From Chitinispirillaceae bacterium (GTDB taxonomy: Bacteria; Fibrobacterota; Chitinivibrionia; Chitinivibrionales; Chitinispirillaceae): a stretch of DNA of 64,000 bases. The DNA lies in NCBI GenBank assembly GCA_016930275.1, contig JAFGHA010000111.1, forward strand, positions 19,360 to 83,359, written 5' to 3'. Made by a program: the position numbers and the translations under genes. A model generated the notes under the pieces. It searched no databases and was not told the origin of the DNA. It saw only the letters and a list, made by a program, of their open reading frames with translations. Of the stretch, positions 45,223-54,815 are shown one piece after another; position 1 is the stretch's first letter, and each line of letters begins with the position of its first letter.

Positions 45223-46317
45223 ATGCGAATATGGTTTGCCGCATCCGCTCCCGCTGTACCACCGTACAGTCTCCGCTGGTCGATGAGTTCCCTCGCCAGC
45301 GAACTGCGTCGTTACGGTCATAGAGTAACACTTATATTCTCTCCCACTACAACGACCTACCGACCGGTCCGGTTCGCATTCTTACTTGCGGTGCGGCTTT
45401 TCCTGCTTTTCTGGAAAAGGCCCCGATGGATAATCGCTCATTCAACCGATGGAATAGTGTGTGCCTTTCTGGCATCATTTTTCCGTATGAAAACCAGGGT
45501 GGCCCTCTTCGCTGACGGATGGGAACCACATACCACCGTCATCGAGCATCGCCTTCCCAGGTCACTCATCGTTGCACATGCCCCCTGGCATCACCGCCTC
45601 ATTAAAAGTCTGTTTCTGAAGACGGCGCTCCGGCGATCGGCAATCTGCATCTGCGGTACACTCGATGAGGCACGCTGGCTGCGACGCCGCATCCCGGCCG
45701 TTACGCCAAAAACCATCGTCATTCCTTCTGGTGTTCCCGAACGACGGCAACCGTTCTGGCCCTTCCAGGAGGAGTTTCCTCCGAGTTTCCTGCTGACCGG
45801 TCAATTTTCATGGAAGAAACACATCGAATACGGAATCGAGATTTTCCGCCGAGTCCTTGCCGTCAACAAATCCGCCCGGCTTTTCATTGTCGGATGCGGT
45901 ACTCTTTCAGAACAGAAACGGCAACTGCTTTACCCTCTCGGCGACGCTGTATTTACCGTCGAGAACGAATCGTCCGTAAAAATGTTCCGGTGGTTTGAGT
46001 CGTGTCCATTTTTACTGGTTCCTTCCCGATATGAATCACAGCATCCTCCGGCGCTCCTTGAAGCACAAAGCAGAGGATGCATTGTATTCACTGCGGACAT
46101 CCCCCCTGCCAGGGAATGTATTACTCACGGTATCAACGGATATTTCATTTCGGGAGTCAACCCTGTCGGGGATGCGGAACTGATTCGAAGTGTCTTCGGC
46201 AATCGTGATCTGCTCTTGCGAACCAGTAATGCGGCGTGGAAACGAGCATCCCGTCAGAGCATCCGGCGCCAGGGAAACCGGCTCTTGCGTGCGTTACTAC
46301 GAAAATCTCTTTCCTGA
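45223..46317 (+). CDS. GT-B (GT4-like) glycosyltransferase 3
   Basis: 364 residues from the ATG that gives MRIWFAASAPAVPPYSL, the usual way such enzymes begin; an ATG at 45205 adds six residues. The C-terminal half has FLLTGQFSWKKHIEYGIEIF and LVPSRYESQHPPALLEAQSRGC, the GT4 donor site. Last recognisable gene of the polysaccharide locus. No Wzx flippase, Wzy polymerase or initiating transferase is present in this window. Confidence 0.85.
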   Translation: MRIWFAASAPAVPPYSLRWSMSSLASELRRYGHRVTLIFSPTTTTYRPVRFAFLLAVRLFLLFWKRPRWIIAHSTDGIVCAFLASFFRMKTRVALFADGWEPHTTVIEHRLPRSLIVAHAPWHHRLIKSLFLKTALRRSAICICGTLDEARWLRRRIPAVTPKTIVIPSGVPERRQPFWPFQEEFPPSFLLTGQFSWKKHIEYGIEIFRRVLAVNKSARLFIVGCGTLSEQKRQLLYPLGDAVFTVENESSVKMFRWFESCPFLLVPSRYESQHPPALLEAQSRGCIVFTADIPPARECITHGINGYFISGVNPVGDAELIRSVFGNRDLLLRTSNAAWKRASRQSIRRQGNRLLRALLRKSLS

Positions 46318-46613
46318 ACCGGTTCTCTGCGAACCGGACACATACAGTCAGCTGGTAACGATCAGATCCTGAGTCCCTGAATAGTTGACAAGATCGCCTA
46401 TTTTTCTTCCCTTTCAGCCGTTTCCGGCGTATAATGATGATTCAATACGCCTATCGGAGGTCAGCTACTCCGGGAGGAAAAATGGATTTCTTTTCTTTCC
46501 AGATCGACAGGAAATGACGACATTCTCCACCTTCGTGCATCGGGTTCTCAGAAGCACCTGCCGCCGTGATGCAAACAGTTTCAGGACTTCCACGATGAAT
46601 CATCAAGAAAGGT
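46318..46613. other. gap before the response regulator
   Basis: CCGGTTC/GAACCGG (46319-46337) makes a 7-bp stem just after the last glycosyltransferase, without a T run. TATAAT-like sequence lies at about 46430. GGGAGG at 46472-46477 precedes a tiny frame ATG-TGA (46482-46517, 11 residues, three Phe), which may be chance. AAAGG precedes the regulator gene. Confidence 0.4.
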
Positions 46614-47006
46614 ATGTCTGACATCATGTCCGCGATACTTATTATCGACGACGATGCAACCATGCGCGATGTGCTTTATGAAATGATGCATATGGAAGGG
46701 TTTTCGGCGATGGTGGCTGAAGACGGACTGCAGGCGCAGAAGCTTCTGGAACAGTATGAATTCAACTGTATTATTACCGATATCGTTATGCCGGAAAAAG
46801 AGGGGCTCGAAACCATTCTTTACGTAAGAAAAAACCATCCGAACATCCCGATTATCGCCATCAGCGGCGGCGCCCGCATAAAACCTGAATCATACCTCGA
46901 TATCGCACAACAGTTCGGAGCCCGTTACGTTTTTGCGAAACCGTTCGTGAGAAAAGATCTTACCGAAGCCGTAAAAAAGTGTCTTGCCGAACCATCTCCG
47001 GAGTAA
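46614..47006 (+). CDS. single-domain response regulator (CheY-like)
   Basis: 130 residues, a receiver domain only. ILIIDDDATMRDVL has the acidic pocket (D), CIITDIVMPEKEG has the phospho-acceptor Asp (TDIVMP), the ISGGA loop holds the Thr/Ser position and FAKPF the conserved Lys. No output domain, so it acts by protein contact, for example as a motility or phosphorelay switch. AAAGG lies just before the ATG. Its histidine kinase is not in the window. Closeness to the gliding and polysaccharide loci makes a motility role possible but unproven. Confidence 0.9.
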   Translation: MSDIMSAILIIDDDATMRDVLYEMMHMEGFSAMVAEDGLQAQKLLEQYEFNCIITDIVMPEKEGLETILYVRKNHPNIPIIAISGGARIKPESYLDIAQQFGARYVFAKPFVRKDLTEAVKKCLAEPSPE

Positions 47007-47117
47007 GCAGCCACCGTCCTCCTCCTGACAATCGCGGCATTCAGCCGTTGAATTTTCGGATACATCCGGTGAGAGTCTATTCAGAGCGGAATACCCCGTA
47101 CGCCGCGCGGGAAGAAC

Positions 47118-48032
47118 TCACGGATACAGTGAAATCAGTTTTTCAGCAGCCGTAAATTCCTCTTCGAGTTCAGACAACACCTCGTTATAGTGATCGCCGC
47201 GCTCCCGGGGCAATTGAATCGCCAGTCGCCATGCGATCACCTGAACATAATGCACCGCCAGCCTGAAATTGAAGATATTCCGGTCAACTGGAAGTCCATA
47301 AGCCGCGAAAAACCGATCCCGCCGCTCTCCTTCAAGATGATATGCTTTCACGAAGGTGGCGAGATCGGCTTCGGGAACATCATACCGTGCACCTTCCCAG
47401 TCAATAATCCGTAAAGACCCGGAAGGATGCGCGATAATATTGCGCGGTGTCAGATCGCCATGCACCAGTACTGATTTTCCGGAATCCGGTACCATTCCCT
47501 CGCGGTCGGCATTTGCAAGCAATAAAGAGTAGAGCCGATCAAAACGGTCACAATATCCCTCTACTCCTCCATAGTTGCGCACCCGGAGAATTCTTCCGGA
47601 TATGAAACTGACCCCGTGTTCTTCGGGTACTTCACCGATTTTCTCCCTGCAGGTATGATAAGCGGCAATCGCCCGGCCCGCGGCACGCAATCCTGCATCA
47701 TCAAGTACAAACGGATGCACCCCATCCAACTGTTCGACCAACAGCACCTGCAAACCCGAACGGACATCATCAAAATAATCAACCGGTACCGGCCCTACGG
47801 CCCCGGCATGACACAGGACAGCATATTCAATATGCAACTGGCGATAGAATGGATTCATACCGATTTTAGCGAGCAATGGTCTACCGGCAATGTAAAAACG
47901 GTAGAGTGCATTGTTCGCGCCCTGAGCAATGAGTTCAGGTACCTGACGGATGGACCCCCTGCGGGTCCACAAATAGCGCCGGAGAATTTTGCGGTGACGA
48001 TCGATAAGCTCGGGATTGAGAAAAGTCTGCAC
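47118..48032 (-). CDS. APH-family (aminoglycoside phosphotransferase-like) small-molecule kinase
   Basis: 304 residues. Kinase-like fold of the APH/choline-kinase family, with LVHGDLTPRNIIAHPSGSL (catalytic loop HGDxxxxN) and LRIIDWEGA (metal-binding DxE-type). GTG start with GGAG 7 bases before. The substrate is unknown: choline, a sugar, a nucleoside or an amine. It lies 54 bases after argJ, on the same strand, and is probably cotranscribed. Resistance cannot be claimed from the fold. Confidence 0.85.
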   Translation of the reverse strand: MQTFLNPELIDRHRKILRRYLWTRRGSIRQVPELIAQGANNALYRFYIAGRPLLAKIGMNPFYRQLHIEYAVLCHAGAVGPVPVDYFDDVRSGLQVLLVEQLDGVHPFVLDDAGLRAAGRAIAAYHTCREKIGEVPEEHGVSFISGRILRVRNYGGVEGYCDRFDRLYSLLLANADREGMVPDSGKSVLVHGDLTPRNIIAHPSGSLRIIDWEGARYDVPEADLATFVKAYHLEGERRDRFFAAYGLPVDRNIFNFRLAVHYVQVIAWRLAIQLPRERGDHYNEVLSELEEEFTAAEKLISLYP

Positions 48033-48086
48033 GCTGTTCTCCGGTAATCGCCCGCAGCGTGGCTACGAACGGCATGAAGGGGTTGT

Positions 48087-49295
48087 TTACGTATGATACT
48101 CGGCATTGATTTTTACGTAATCGTAACTGAAATCGCAGGTATGCGCTATCGCCATGGCCTGCCCCACGCCGAGATCAACGGCAACGGTTACCACTTTCTG
48201 CCGCAGAGCCTCATGCGCTGCTTTCTGATCGAATTTGAGCGGCTGCAGATTTCTGAATACCGGGAAACCGCACAGTCTGATCGACATTTTCTCATCTGAA
48301 AACTTCGCCCCCGAATACCCCACCGCACAGGCGATACGACCCCAGTTCGGATCATTACCGAACAACGCGCATTTCGTCAGATTCGAATTGGCAATCGCCC
48401 GAGCGGCCATTTTGGCTTCCGCTTCGGTTGCACCTCCCTTGATCAGAATCTCCACGCGTTTTGTCGCGCCCTCACCATCGGCGGCAATCTGTTTACACAG
48501 ATCGTTACATACCGTAAAAAGTCCCGCTTCGAAATCGGCAAGTTGCGCGGCATCCGTTATTCTGATGCCCGAAGCACCGTTGGCCACCACCAGTACCATA
48601 TCATTGGTGGAAGTGTCCCCGTCAACCGTAAGATTATTGAATGTCCGGTCGACCACACGTTTCAGCACCGCACTGAGGCGTGACGGAGCGATCGAGGCAT
48701 CCGTCGTAATGAAACCGAGCATCGTGGCCATATTAGGGCAGATCATCCCCGACCCTTTGGTGCAGCCGCCGATCGTGTAGCGCTGTCTGCCGCGAACCAC
48801 GTCGACCGCAGCCTCCTTTTTAACCAGATCCGTGGTCATGATCGCCTCTGCGAAGGCGCTTCCTCCATCCGCCTCGAGACCGTCGTACAACCCCGGGAGT
48901 GCAGTGGCAATCATGTCAAGTGGAAGAAAATGACCGATTACTCCGGTAGACGCGACAAGTACCGTATCAATATCAATCCCGCATTCACGGGCGGTCAGCG
49001 TCGCCATTGCCGCAGTATCCTTCACCCCCCGTTTTCCCGTACATGCATTGGCACATCCACTGTTGCAGATTACCGCACGGATCGCCTTGGACGGCAGACG
49101 GTATTCGCACCAGTCAACGCTTGATGCGCGTATACTGTTGGCCGTGAACGTCCCCGCCGCCGCACAGGGGCGGTCACTGCAGAGCAATGCGAGATCCTTA
49201 CCGCCGCTTGCCTTGATTCCCGCTTTCACTCCGCCGGCGACAAACCCTGCCGCTGCGGTAACGCCGCCATTTTTTATCTGTATTTTTACAGCCAT
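48087..49295 (-). CDS. argJ: glutamate N-acetyltransferase / amino-acid acetyltransferase
   Basis: 402 residues from the ATG with GGGAG upstream; a GTG at 49310 would add five residues. The protein cleaves itself at the conserved ATML (in NMATMLGFITTDA), whose Thr becomes the nucleophile. Other blocks are STGVIG, KGSGMICPN and NDPNWGRI. It moves the acetyl group from N-acetylornithine to glutamate in arginine synthesis (cyclic pathway). Length is normal. No other arg gene is adjacent. Confidence 0.95.
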   Translation of the reverse strand: MAVKIQIKNGGVTAAAGFVAGGVKAGIKASGGKDLALLCSDRPCAAAGTFTANSIRASSVDWCEYRLPSKAIRAVICNSGCANACTGKRGVKDTAAMATLTARECGIDIDTVLVASTGVIGHFLPLDMIATALPGLYDGLEADGGSAFAEAIMTTDLVKKEAAVDVVRGRQRYTIGGCTKGSGMICPNMATMLGFITTDASIAPSRLSAVLKRVVDRTFNNLTVDGDTSTNDMVLVVANGASGIRITDAAQLADFEAGLFTVCNDLCKQIAADGEGATKRVEILIKGGATEAEAKMAARAIANSNLTKCALFGNDPNWGRIACAVGYSGAKFSDEKMSIRLCGFPVFRNLQPLKFDQKAAHEALRQKVVTVAVDLGVGQAMAIAHTCDFSYDYVKINAEYHT

Positions 49296-49504
49296 TCCAT
49301 GTACTCCCACCGTTGCACTGAAGTTTCGAGGCTATCTCAACTGTTTGATTACCGCCGCCACCAGGCTCTTCAGCCATGAGTGAACTGCGGCAGATGAAAA
49401 TGCATTTTCCGGCAGTTCCATTTCCCCCTCAAAATACCATCTCCCCATAAGAACCGAAATCATTTATTGACTGTTTACGGCCGGAATCATATAAATAAAG
49501 TAAT

Positions 49505-50704
49505 ATGGCTACTCTACATAAAATCATGGTCGCCACCTGCTGTTGTATCCTCAGTGTCACCCTCGCCGGAGCACAATATGACTGGGAAGAGGAAAATGGC
49601 AGCACTTCATGGCAGGAACCTTCCACCGAAACCACCGATGCCGCTACCTCAACCTACGAGACATCGACCAGTGCCGAACCCGATGCCACGTATGTCATCA
49701 AAAAAGGCGACACGCTCTGGGATCTGGCATTTCAATTTTTAGGCGACCCTTTCCTGTGGCAGCAGATATGGCAAGCCAACAGTTACATCGCAAACCCTGA
49801 TCTCATTTATCCTGGAAACAAACTCATCATACCGGGGCGGGAACCGTACCCTGCGGCAGAAAACAACGACCGTTTCACCTCTGAAACCAGTGAAGCTCTT
49901 TCAGCAACGGATTCTCTGAAAGACACCACCACTGATGCGGAGGATTTTCCATCGGACAGTATCTTGCTCTCACTGATGCGCCAGAAAGAGGTCCTTTCAT
50001 CGGGATATCTGGGTGCTGTTCCTTTTTTATGGTTCGAACGGGATCGTAAGGGAAATATCTACCCGGGCAATGCAACGGTTAATTCTCCCTCCTTGGGGTC
50101 GGCATACCAGCTTTTTACGACACTCAGCTTCACCCCGTTCGAACAGGGGGTATATCAAGAAAACGATACCGTCTCGATTTTTTCATCAATCCGGATTCTC
50201 CGGTTCAACAACAAGCCGGCCAATCTTATCAAACGCACCGGAAGAGCGGTGATTAAAAAAATCGGTCCCCGACAGATCGATGCGCTTCTTTTCGAGATGT
50301 CCGATGCCATCAACGGTAAAGAGCGGGTAATGACCATACCGGGACCACAACAACAGATCATCGACACCCTTATAGACCCTCCTGCAGCCATCTCAGGTGA
50401 AGTTTTCTGCCGCGTTGAACAAACTCAAACCCCTTACCCCTTCCAAATGATTATATTAGATGTTGGAAGTACGCAGGGTGTTGTGATCGGCGACGTATTC
50501 GGCATTTATCATTCCGACGAAAAAAGCCCTGCCCGTCTGAATGTCATCGGCAGTATCGGACATGTCGGCACCGGATCATCCACTTTGAATATGATTATCA
50601 TGAAAGATAATTGTGTCGAAGAGGGCGACAAAGCGGTACTTCTGCGTCGGGCCCGAATGAAGCCTCCCGTTTCTGGGGGAGACGCTTCTTCCATAGCCCG
50701 GTAA
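49505..50704 (+). CDS. secreted LysM-domain protein
   Basis: 399 residues. Signal peptide (about 1-22), a Thr/Ser-rich linker, and a LysM domain (about 60-112: YVIKKGDTLWDLAFQFLGDP to NPDLIYPGNKLIIPG), which binds peptidoglycan. The remaining 280 residues are beta-rich and not recognised as an enzyme. The layout resembles the LysM-plus-beta proteins seen near type IV pilus or envelope loci. No strong ribosome binding site precedes the ATG. Followed by a small membrane protein after 79 bases. Confidence 0.8.
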   Translation: MATLHKIMVATCCCILSVTLAGAQYDWEEENGSTSWQEPSTETTDAATSTYETSTSAEPDATYVIKKGDTLWDLAFQFLGDPFLWQQIWQANSYIANPDLIYPGNKLIIPGREPYPAAENNDRFTSETSEALSATDSLKDTTTDAEDFPSDSILLSLMRQKEVLSSGYLGAVPFLWFERDRKGNIYPGNATVNSPSLGSAYQLFTTLSFTPFEQGVYQENDTVSIFSSIRILRFNNKPANLIKRTGRAVIKKIGPRQIDALLFEMSDAINGKERVMTIPGPQQQIIDTLIDPPAAISGEVFCRVEQTQTPYPFQMIILDVGSTQGVVIGDVFGIYHSDEKSPARLNVIGSIGHVGTGSSTLNMIIMKDNCVEEGDKAVLLRRARMKPPVSGGDASSIAR

Positions 50705-50783
50705 CAGTATCCCATTTTCATATACTCCAGACTGTCAGTAGCTCTTTACACAGCAGATATCCAGCCTCAGGAGCAGTCAGACT

Positions 50784-50999
50784 ATGAGCAGATCCATTTT
50801 AGATATCGGGCAGCGACTCGTCATCAGCAACCGTCATAAGAGTGTCCGCAGAGGTATCATCTTTTTTATGACCAACATTCTGCTTTTCGCGGCCCTCGTA
50901 TTTGCCGTTGAAATCGCACTCATCCTTCTGGGTATCGGCAATATTTTTCTCCCCTGGACCCGCCAGGCGCTCAACTTCATGAATGCGATTCTTTTTTAA
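50784..50999 (+). CDS. small membrane protein, unknown
   Basis: 71 residues. A basic N-terminus (about 1-24) precedes a hydrophobic helix (about 25-52) and a further hydrophobic segment to the end. AGGAG lies 9 bases before the ATG, which supports a real gene. Family unknown. It may be cotranscribed with the LysM gene. Confidence 0.5.
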   Translation: MSRSILDIGQRLVISNRHKSVRRGIIFFMTNILLFAALVFAVEIALILLGIGNIFLPWTRQALNFMNAILF

Positions 51000-51147
51000 T
51001 CCGGTAGAAATTCCTCCACAATTGTAGCAATCGAAACCGAGAGATCTTTGCCTGCAGCAACCCTCCGATAGCTAACGAGATTACCAATTCCGATCAAGGC
51101 GGTACCTCCAGCCCGGTCAATCATGACTGCAGGAATACCACTTTAGT

Positions 51148-52569
51148 TCATTTCGTCACATTGACGATTCTGTCGGTACCCGATACAACATTCCGGATAA
51201 TGTACAAACCCGTCCTGTATCCCGTTTTTCCAAATGTACCGGTGTGACGGTCATTCACTCTACGTCCACTTAGATCGTATACCGAAAATATCGACAACTC
51301 CTTCGCGGGAACTATCGCGGGAACGACCTGTTTCCCTTTTTCCTGAACAACAATTCCGGTACCGGTAACCGTACCTGCCCAGGTGGACACGCTTTTTGAC
51401 TCAAGTGTTCCTGAAAAAGTACCGCCTGAAGAAACGGTCGCGTTACCCTCTTCCGCAATACTTTTACTTGCGGAAGTGGTGTACTTGGTAAGCGATGTTG
51501 CGATTCCGCCTTTGATGGTAAAATTAACCGTCTGGGAGGAGCTGGTAGTATTGACCGCAACGATCACGAGACTATCGGCATTTTTACTTTTATAAGCGGA
51601 AACATTTACGCCGTTGACCGGATTTTTCGTGGCATCGACCCGCAATGCGCCGGGCCGAACGAATTTCGTATAATGCGCAATGCAATATCCGCGCTTGGTG
51701 ATCGCCCCGTTGTTGATAAACCCATAGTTCCGTTTAATGTACCACCACGTGTAAACATTAAACTGGCCCTCGACCATTGAGTTATGCACATCGGTTGCCA
51801 CTCCAAGGGCATCGGGCCACTGATTCGCATCGGTGTTGCTGTTCGTGTAGACCTCGGTCATCCAGCGCTCCTTGCCGGCGGGAATACCTTTCTGATCAAA
51901 GAGCGGATACGGATAATCCCGCAGCTGGGTTCCGTAGGTGTGAGCCCCCAGAATATCCCAGTTCGCGAGTGCCCTCGCATCATTGAGCAGATCATCATAA
52001 TAATTCTTCCGGTACTGAAACGACTCGGCGGTCATCAGCCGGGTCGAGATCTGGTCGCCGTAGTTGATGATGAAGTCGCGGACATCGGCTGCGGTCCAGT
52101 GCCGCCAGTCGCCATAGTCCGGTTCGTTCTGGACACTGATGGCATAGAGCTCCGCACCCTGACCCTTCATATAGACGGCGAAACTGTTGAGATGCTCCGC
52201 GTAGGAGGCGAACTGGGACGAACTCATGTTCCCGCCACTGTTCCATGGTGAGGCGAAGACGAGGCCGCCGGCCGCTATGGCAACCTTAGCCGTAGCCACG
52301 TAGCTGGACGTACTCGTGTTGCCGTCCGGCACCGCGATCCGAAGGACCGTCAATCCAAGCTGCGTTGGCCCATTACCAAAGGCGAGGGTTCGCTCGGAGG
52401 CACTCAGGTCTCCTATCCACGGTATATGAACCATGCCGCCAAACCCGCGGACCAGCTGTTTTTCACTGTTCAAATCGACTATGCAGTTTTGTGCACTACT
52501 AAGTTTAACCGCTAAAATTGCGACGGCTGCAACTGCCATTACCGCACTATTCATGCGAAAAGTCACCAT
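51148..52569 (-). CDS. xynC: glucuronoxylan endo-1,4-beta-xylanase, GH30 subfamily 8-like
   Basis: 473 residues from the ATG at 52569; an ATG at 52605 is possible. Signal peptide (to about 27), then a (beta/alpha)8 catalytic domain plus beta side domain (about 30-400). The acid/base is in SVQNEPDYGDW and the nucleophile in WMTEVYTN. YTWWYIKRNYGFINNGAITKR matches the loop that in XynC holds the Arg binding the methylglucuronic acid branch. The C-terminus (about 405-473) has IFSVYDLSGRRV and TGLYIIR, a sorting-type domain as in Fibrobacterota and T9SS-like secreted enzymes. It cuts xylan next to glucuronic acid side groups. Likely secreted or surface-bound. The truncated uxaC at 1-477 would use the sugar acid. 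Confidence 0.92.
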   Translation of the reverse strand: MVTFRMNSAVMAVAAVAILAVKLSSAQNCIVDLNSEKQLVRGFGGMVHIPWIGDLSASERTLAFGNGPTQLGLTVLRIAVPDGNTSTSSYVATAKVAIAAGGLVFASPWNSGGNMSSSQFASYAEHLNSFAVYMKGQGAELYAISVQNEPDYGDWRHWTAADVRDFIINYGDQISTRLMTAESFQYRKNYYDDLLNDARALANWDILGAHTYGTQLRDYPYPLFDQKGIPAGKERWMTEVYTNSNTDANQWPDALGVATDVHNSMVEGQFNVYTWWYIKRNYGFINNGAITKRGYCIAHYTKFVRPGALRVDATKNPVNGVNVSAYKSKNADSLVIVAVNTTSSSQTVNFTIKGGIATSLTKYTTSASKSIAEEGNATVSSGGTFSGTLESKSVSTWAGTVTGTGIVVQEKGKQVVPAIVPAKELSIFSVYDLSGRRVNDRHTGTFGKTGYRTGLYIIRNVVSGTDRIVNVTK

Positions 52570-52922
52570 AACGTACCCACTTTCAACTATCTGAGCATGG
52601 TACACCGCTCAGGAAATCCTTGAAACTATTACAGTTTGAATTCAGATTTTTATCTTTAAGCAATATACCAAAAATGACCCGGAAATGACTTATTTTCAGC
52701 GATTATGGGGTTTTTTGGTTCATGATCAGGGATTGATATCATTCTATCGGGTCGAAAAATTTCAGGAGAAATAAATCCCGAACCGTGGTTTGATAACTAT
52801 GAAAAGGAGAGGAACAACAAGTAATTTTATTTTAAATCAATCTGTCCGTGGGAAGTGTAGAGAGTGCCACGGTCGTCATCTGTACCGGAGGACATCATTT
52901 GATCCGAGAGAATAACCGTCGT
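52570..52922. other. 353-bp gap between divergent GH30 and YCF48-type genes
   Basis: AT-rich and without a convincing gene; it holds both promoters. A 38-codon frame (ATG near 52798) has a CxxCxGRH motif but no support. GAGAG lies before the ATG at 52923. No regulator site could be named. Confidence 0.45.
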
Positions 52923-54815
52923 ATGCATCTGCGGTTTCATATCCTCATTGCATTTTCCGTTTTTATTCCGTCTTCCCTTTCCGCCTACTGGCAAGCGGAA
53001 ATTATCGATACCGATTCCGACGAGCTGCTCAGAAGCGTTATGATACATTCCTCAGGGAATATCATCCTTTCCGGCGAGGACAACACGATTCTGGTGTCCA
53101 AAGATCAGGGGAAAAACTGGGAAGAAGCGGAAATACCCGATGTTTCCGGCTTCGGGGAGAGTGACGATATCTCCATCCGCAGAATTGTCGAATTGCGGGG
53201 TTCGAAAAAGCTCCTCGCCCTGGGGGTTATTAATAAGTCACACCAGAGTGGTCCGGTTGGCATGGTCAGCGGGCCGGGACCGTCTTGGCATACTTCACGC
53301 ACTGAAAAATGGACTGCAGTACTCACCAGTTCCGATGGTGGTACCACCTGGACTCTTGCGGAGAAAATTGACGAAGCCGCCCTGTACTGGCCGTTTATTT
53401 TTTCCGACGGTCAGTGTATCCTTTTCGGGTACGCCGACAGTACGTATGAATTCAGAAACGGGCGCATTTTCACCACCGCAGCAAACAGACTCCCCAACAA
53501 AAACGGTAGCCGGATTTCTCCGATCCCGTTTTTCGGTTCTGCCGCCATAAACGACACACGACTCGTTACCCAATACCGTGATTACCTTTTCGCGGTGGAA
53601 GAGCATAGCGTAATCGGTGTTTCGCTCGACCGGGGGCACTCATGGTCGGTGCTGCAAAGCGAGAATTACCCGGACGATATCAATGCGATTGCCGTTCTGG
53701 ATGAACGACGCATCATCGCCGCCTGCGATAACGGTACGGTCGCCATATCGGAAGATGCGGGTAACTCATGGAGAACAACAACCATTACCGAACATGACCT
53801 GAATGCTGTTTATGCTTCCCCGCAATGTGACTGGTGGCTGGCCGGCGATGAAGGATACATCGCATTTTCATCGAACTCGGGAGCAGACTGGACCCGACTT
53901 GAAACGGATTCGGACGAAGACCTTTCCGCTGTGCACTTCAACAGTGGCTGCAGCAACGGCTGGGTGCTCGGTAACGACGGTACGGCAATTCATATTTTTG
54001 ACAAAAGGAACTCTTCTCCCGTTCTACCCCTGAAAACACCGGACGAGGCAATCACCTGGTCCGAACGTGCGAAAAACGACCGGAACACGTGGTACGTCCC
54101 CACCGAAAAAGAAAAAGGTCTTAAACAGGGTCTTTCACTGAGTGTGCGACCACCGGATGCGACCGTCAGAATCGGCGACCGTACCTATTCCGGAAGTCAA
54201 CTATTCGTACCGCTTCCTCCCGGAAAACACTATCTGAGAGTGGAAAAAAAAGGATGCTTTCCCGAAGAAGATTCCATCGAGATCGAATTCGGCAGCGTTG
54301 AAGAGGAAAATGTAACCCTTCGTCCGCTGAAAATTACCGTTTCTCCTTCCGGGGCACTTTTTACCGACCTCTCCACCTACGGCCTGTTATTTTCAATTCA
54401 AGCCGGCATTCTCGGAAACAGCCGCAACGGTACGGGGATACTTCTTGACGCGGGAGTAAGCATTTCTGAACAGAGCAGCGTCATAGACCTTTGCGGTTTT
54501 TACAGCCATCGTTTTGACATAGGCAACTCTTTTTTCATATCTCCCTTTTGTGCGGCCGGTGCACTGAACGTCCGCACGGTAGCCGATTCCATGTTCATCG
54601 ACAGCAGCGGACTCCCCTATGAGTCGGCCCATCCCGACACCATCGAAGACGCCCTGCGGGATGAATATTACGACGTCGCCCTTCAGGCGGGATTTGATAT
54701 ACAGATCCGTAAACATCAAAACTGGGGATTTTCAATCAAACCTTCGCTGCTCTGGGCTCCAAAGTACGGGCTGCACTGTATCCTCAGATTCGGTGCCGTC
54801 ATCTGGATTCTCTGA
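52923..54815 (+). CDS. secreted YCF48/BNR-repeat protein with PEGA domain and barrel-like C-terminus
   Basis: 630 residues from the ATG giving MHLRFHILIAFSVFIPSSLSA (signal peptide); the GTG at 52848 adds 25 unlikely residues. Four or more beta-propeller units of the YCF48/BNR type (NTILVSKDQGKNWEEA; SSDGGTTWTLA; SLDRGHSWSVL; SEDAGNSWRTT; SSNSGADWTRL, about 50-365) are followed by a PEGA domain (about 415-490: LSVRPPDATVRIG, LPPGKHYLRVEKKG) and a C-terminal beta region (about 495-630). The ligand is unknown; such proteins often bind surfaces or polysaccharide. No adjacent partner. Confidence 0.82.
   Translation: MHLRFHILIAFSVFIPSSLSAYWQAEIIDTDSDELLRSVMIHSSGNIILSGEDNTILVSKDQGKNWEEAEIPDVSGFGESDDISIRRIVELRGSKKLLALGVINKSHQSGPVGMVSGPGPSWHTSRTEKWTAVLTSSDGGTTWTLAEKIDEAALYWPFIFSDGQCILFGYADSTYEFRNGRIFTTAANRLPNKNGSRISPIPFFGSAAINDTRLVTQYRDYLFAVEEHSVIGVSLDRGHSWSVLQSENYPDDINAIAVLDERRIIAACDNGTVAISEDAGNSWRTTTITEHDLNAVYASPQCDWWLAGDEGYIAFSSNSGADWTRLETDSDEDLSAVHFNSGCSNGWVLGNDGTAIHIFDKRNSSPVLPLKTPDEAITWSERAKNDRNTWYVPTEKEKGLKQGLSLSVRPPDATVRIGDRTYSGSQLFVPLPPGKHYLRVEKKGCFPEEDSIEIEFGSVEEENVTLRPLKITVSPSGALFTDLSTYGLLFSIQAGILGNSRNGTGILLDAGVSISEQSSVIDLCGFYSHRFDIGNSFFISPFCAAGALNVRTVADSMFIDSSGLPYESAHPDTIEDALRDEYYDVALQAGFDIQIRKHQNWGFSIKPSLLWAPKYGLHCILRFGAVIWIL

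Noticed and set aside
46386-46435. TTGACA and TATAAT before the response regulator gene
   Set aside because: The spacing is about 38 bases, far from the 16-18 needed for one promoter.
46482-46517. 11-residue frame with strong GGGAGG before it and three Phe codons
   Set aside because: Could be a leader peptide, but no terminator pair follows and the next gene is a response regulator, so attenuation is not supported.
47118-48032. Antibiotic resistance gene (aminoglycoside phosphotransferase)
   Set aside because: Only the general APH kinase fold is visible; such proteins mostly act on housekeeping substrates.
52798-52914. 38-codon frame with CxxCxGRH motif before the YCF48-type gene
   Set aside because: The motif is too short to call a heme or zinc site, there is no membrane or signal segment, and the region is promoter-like.
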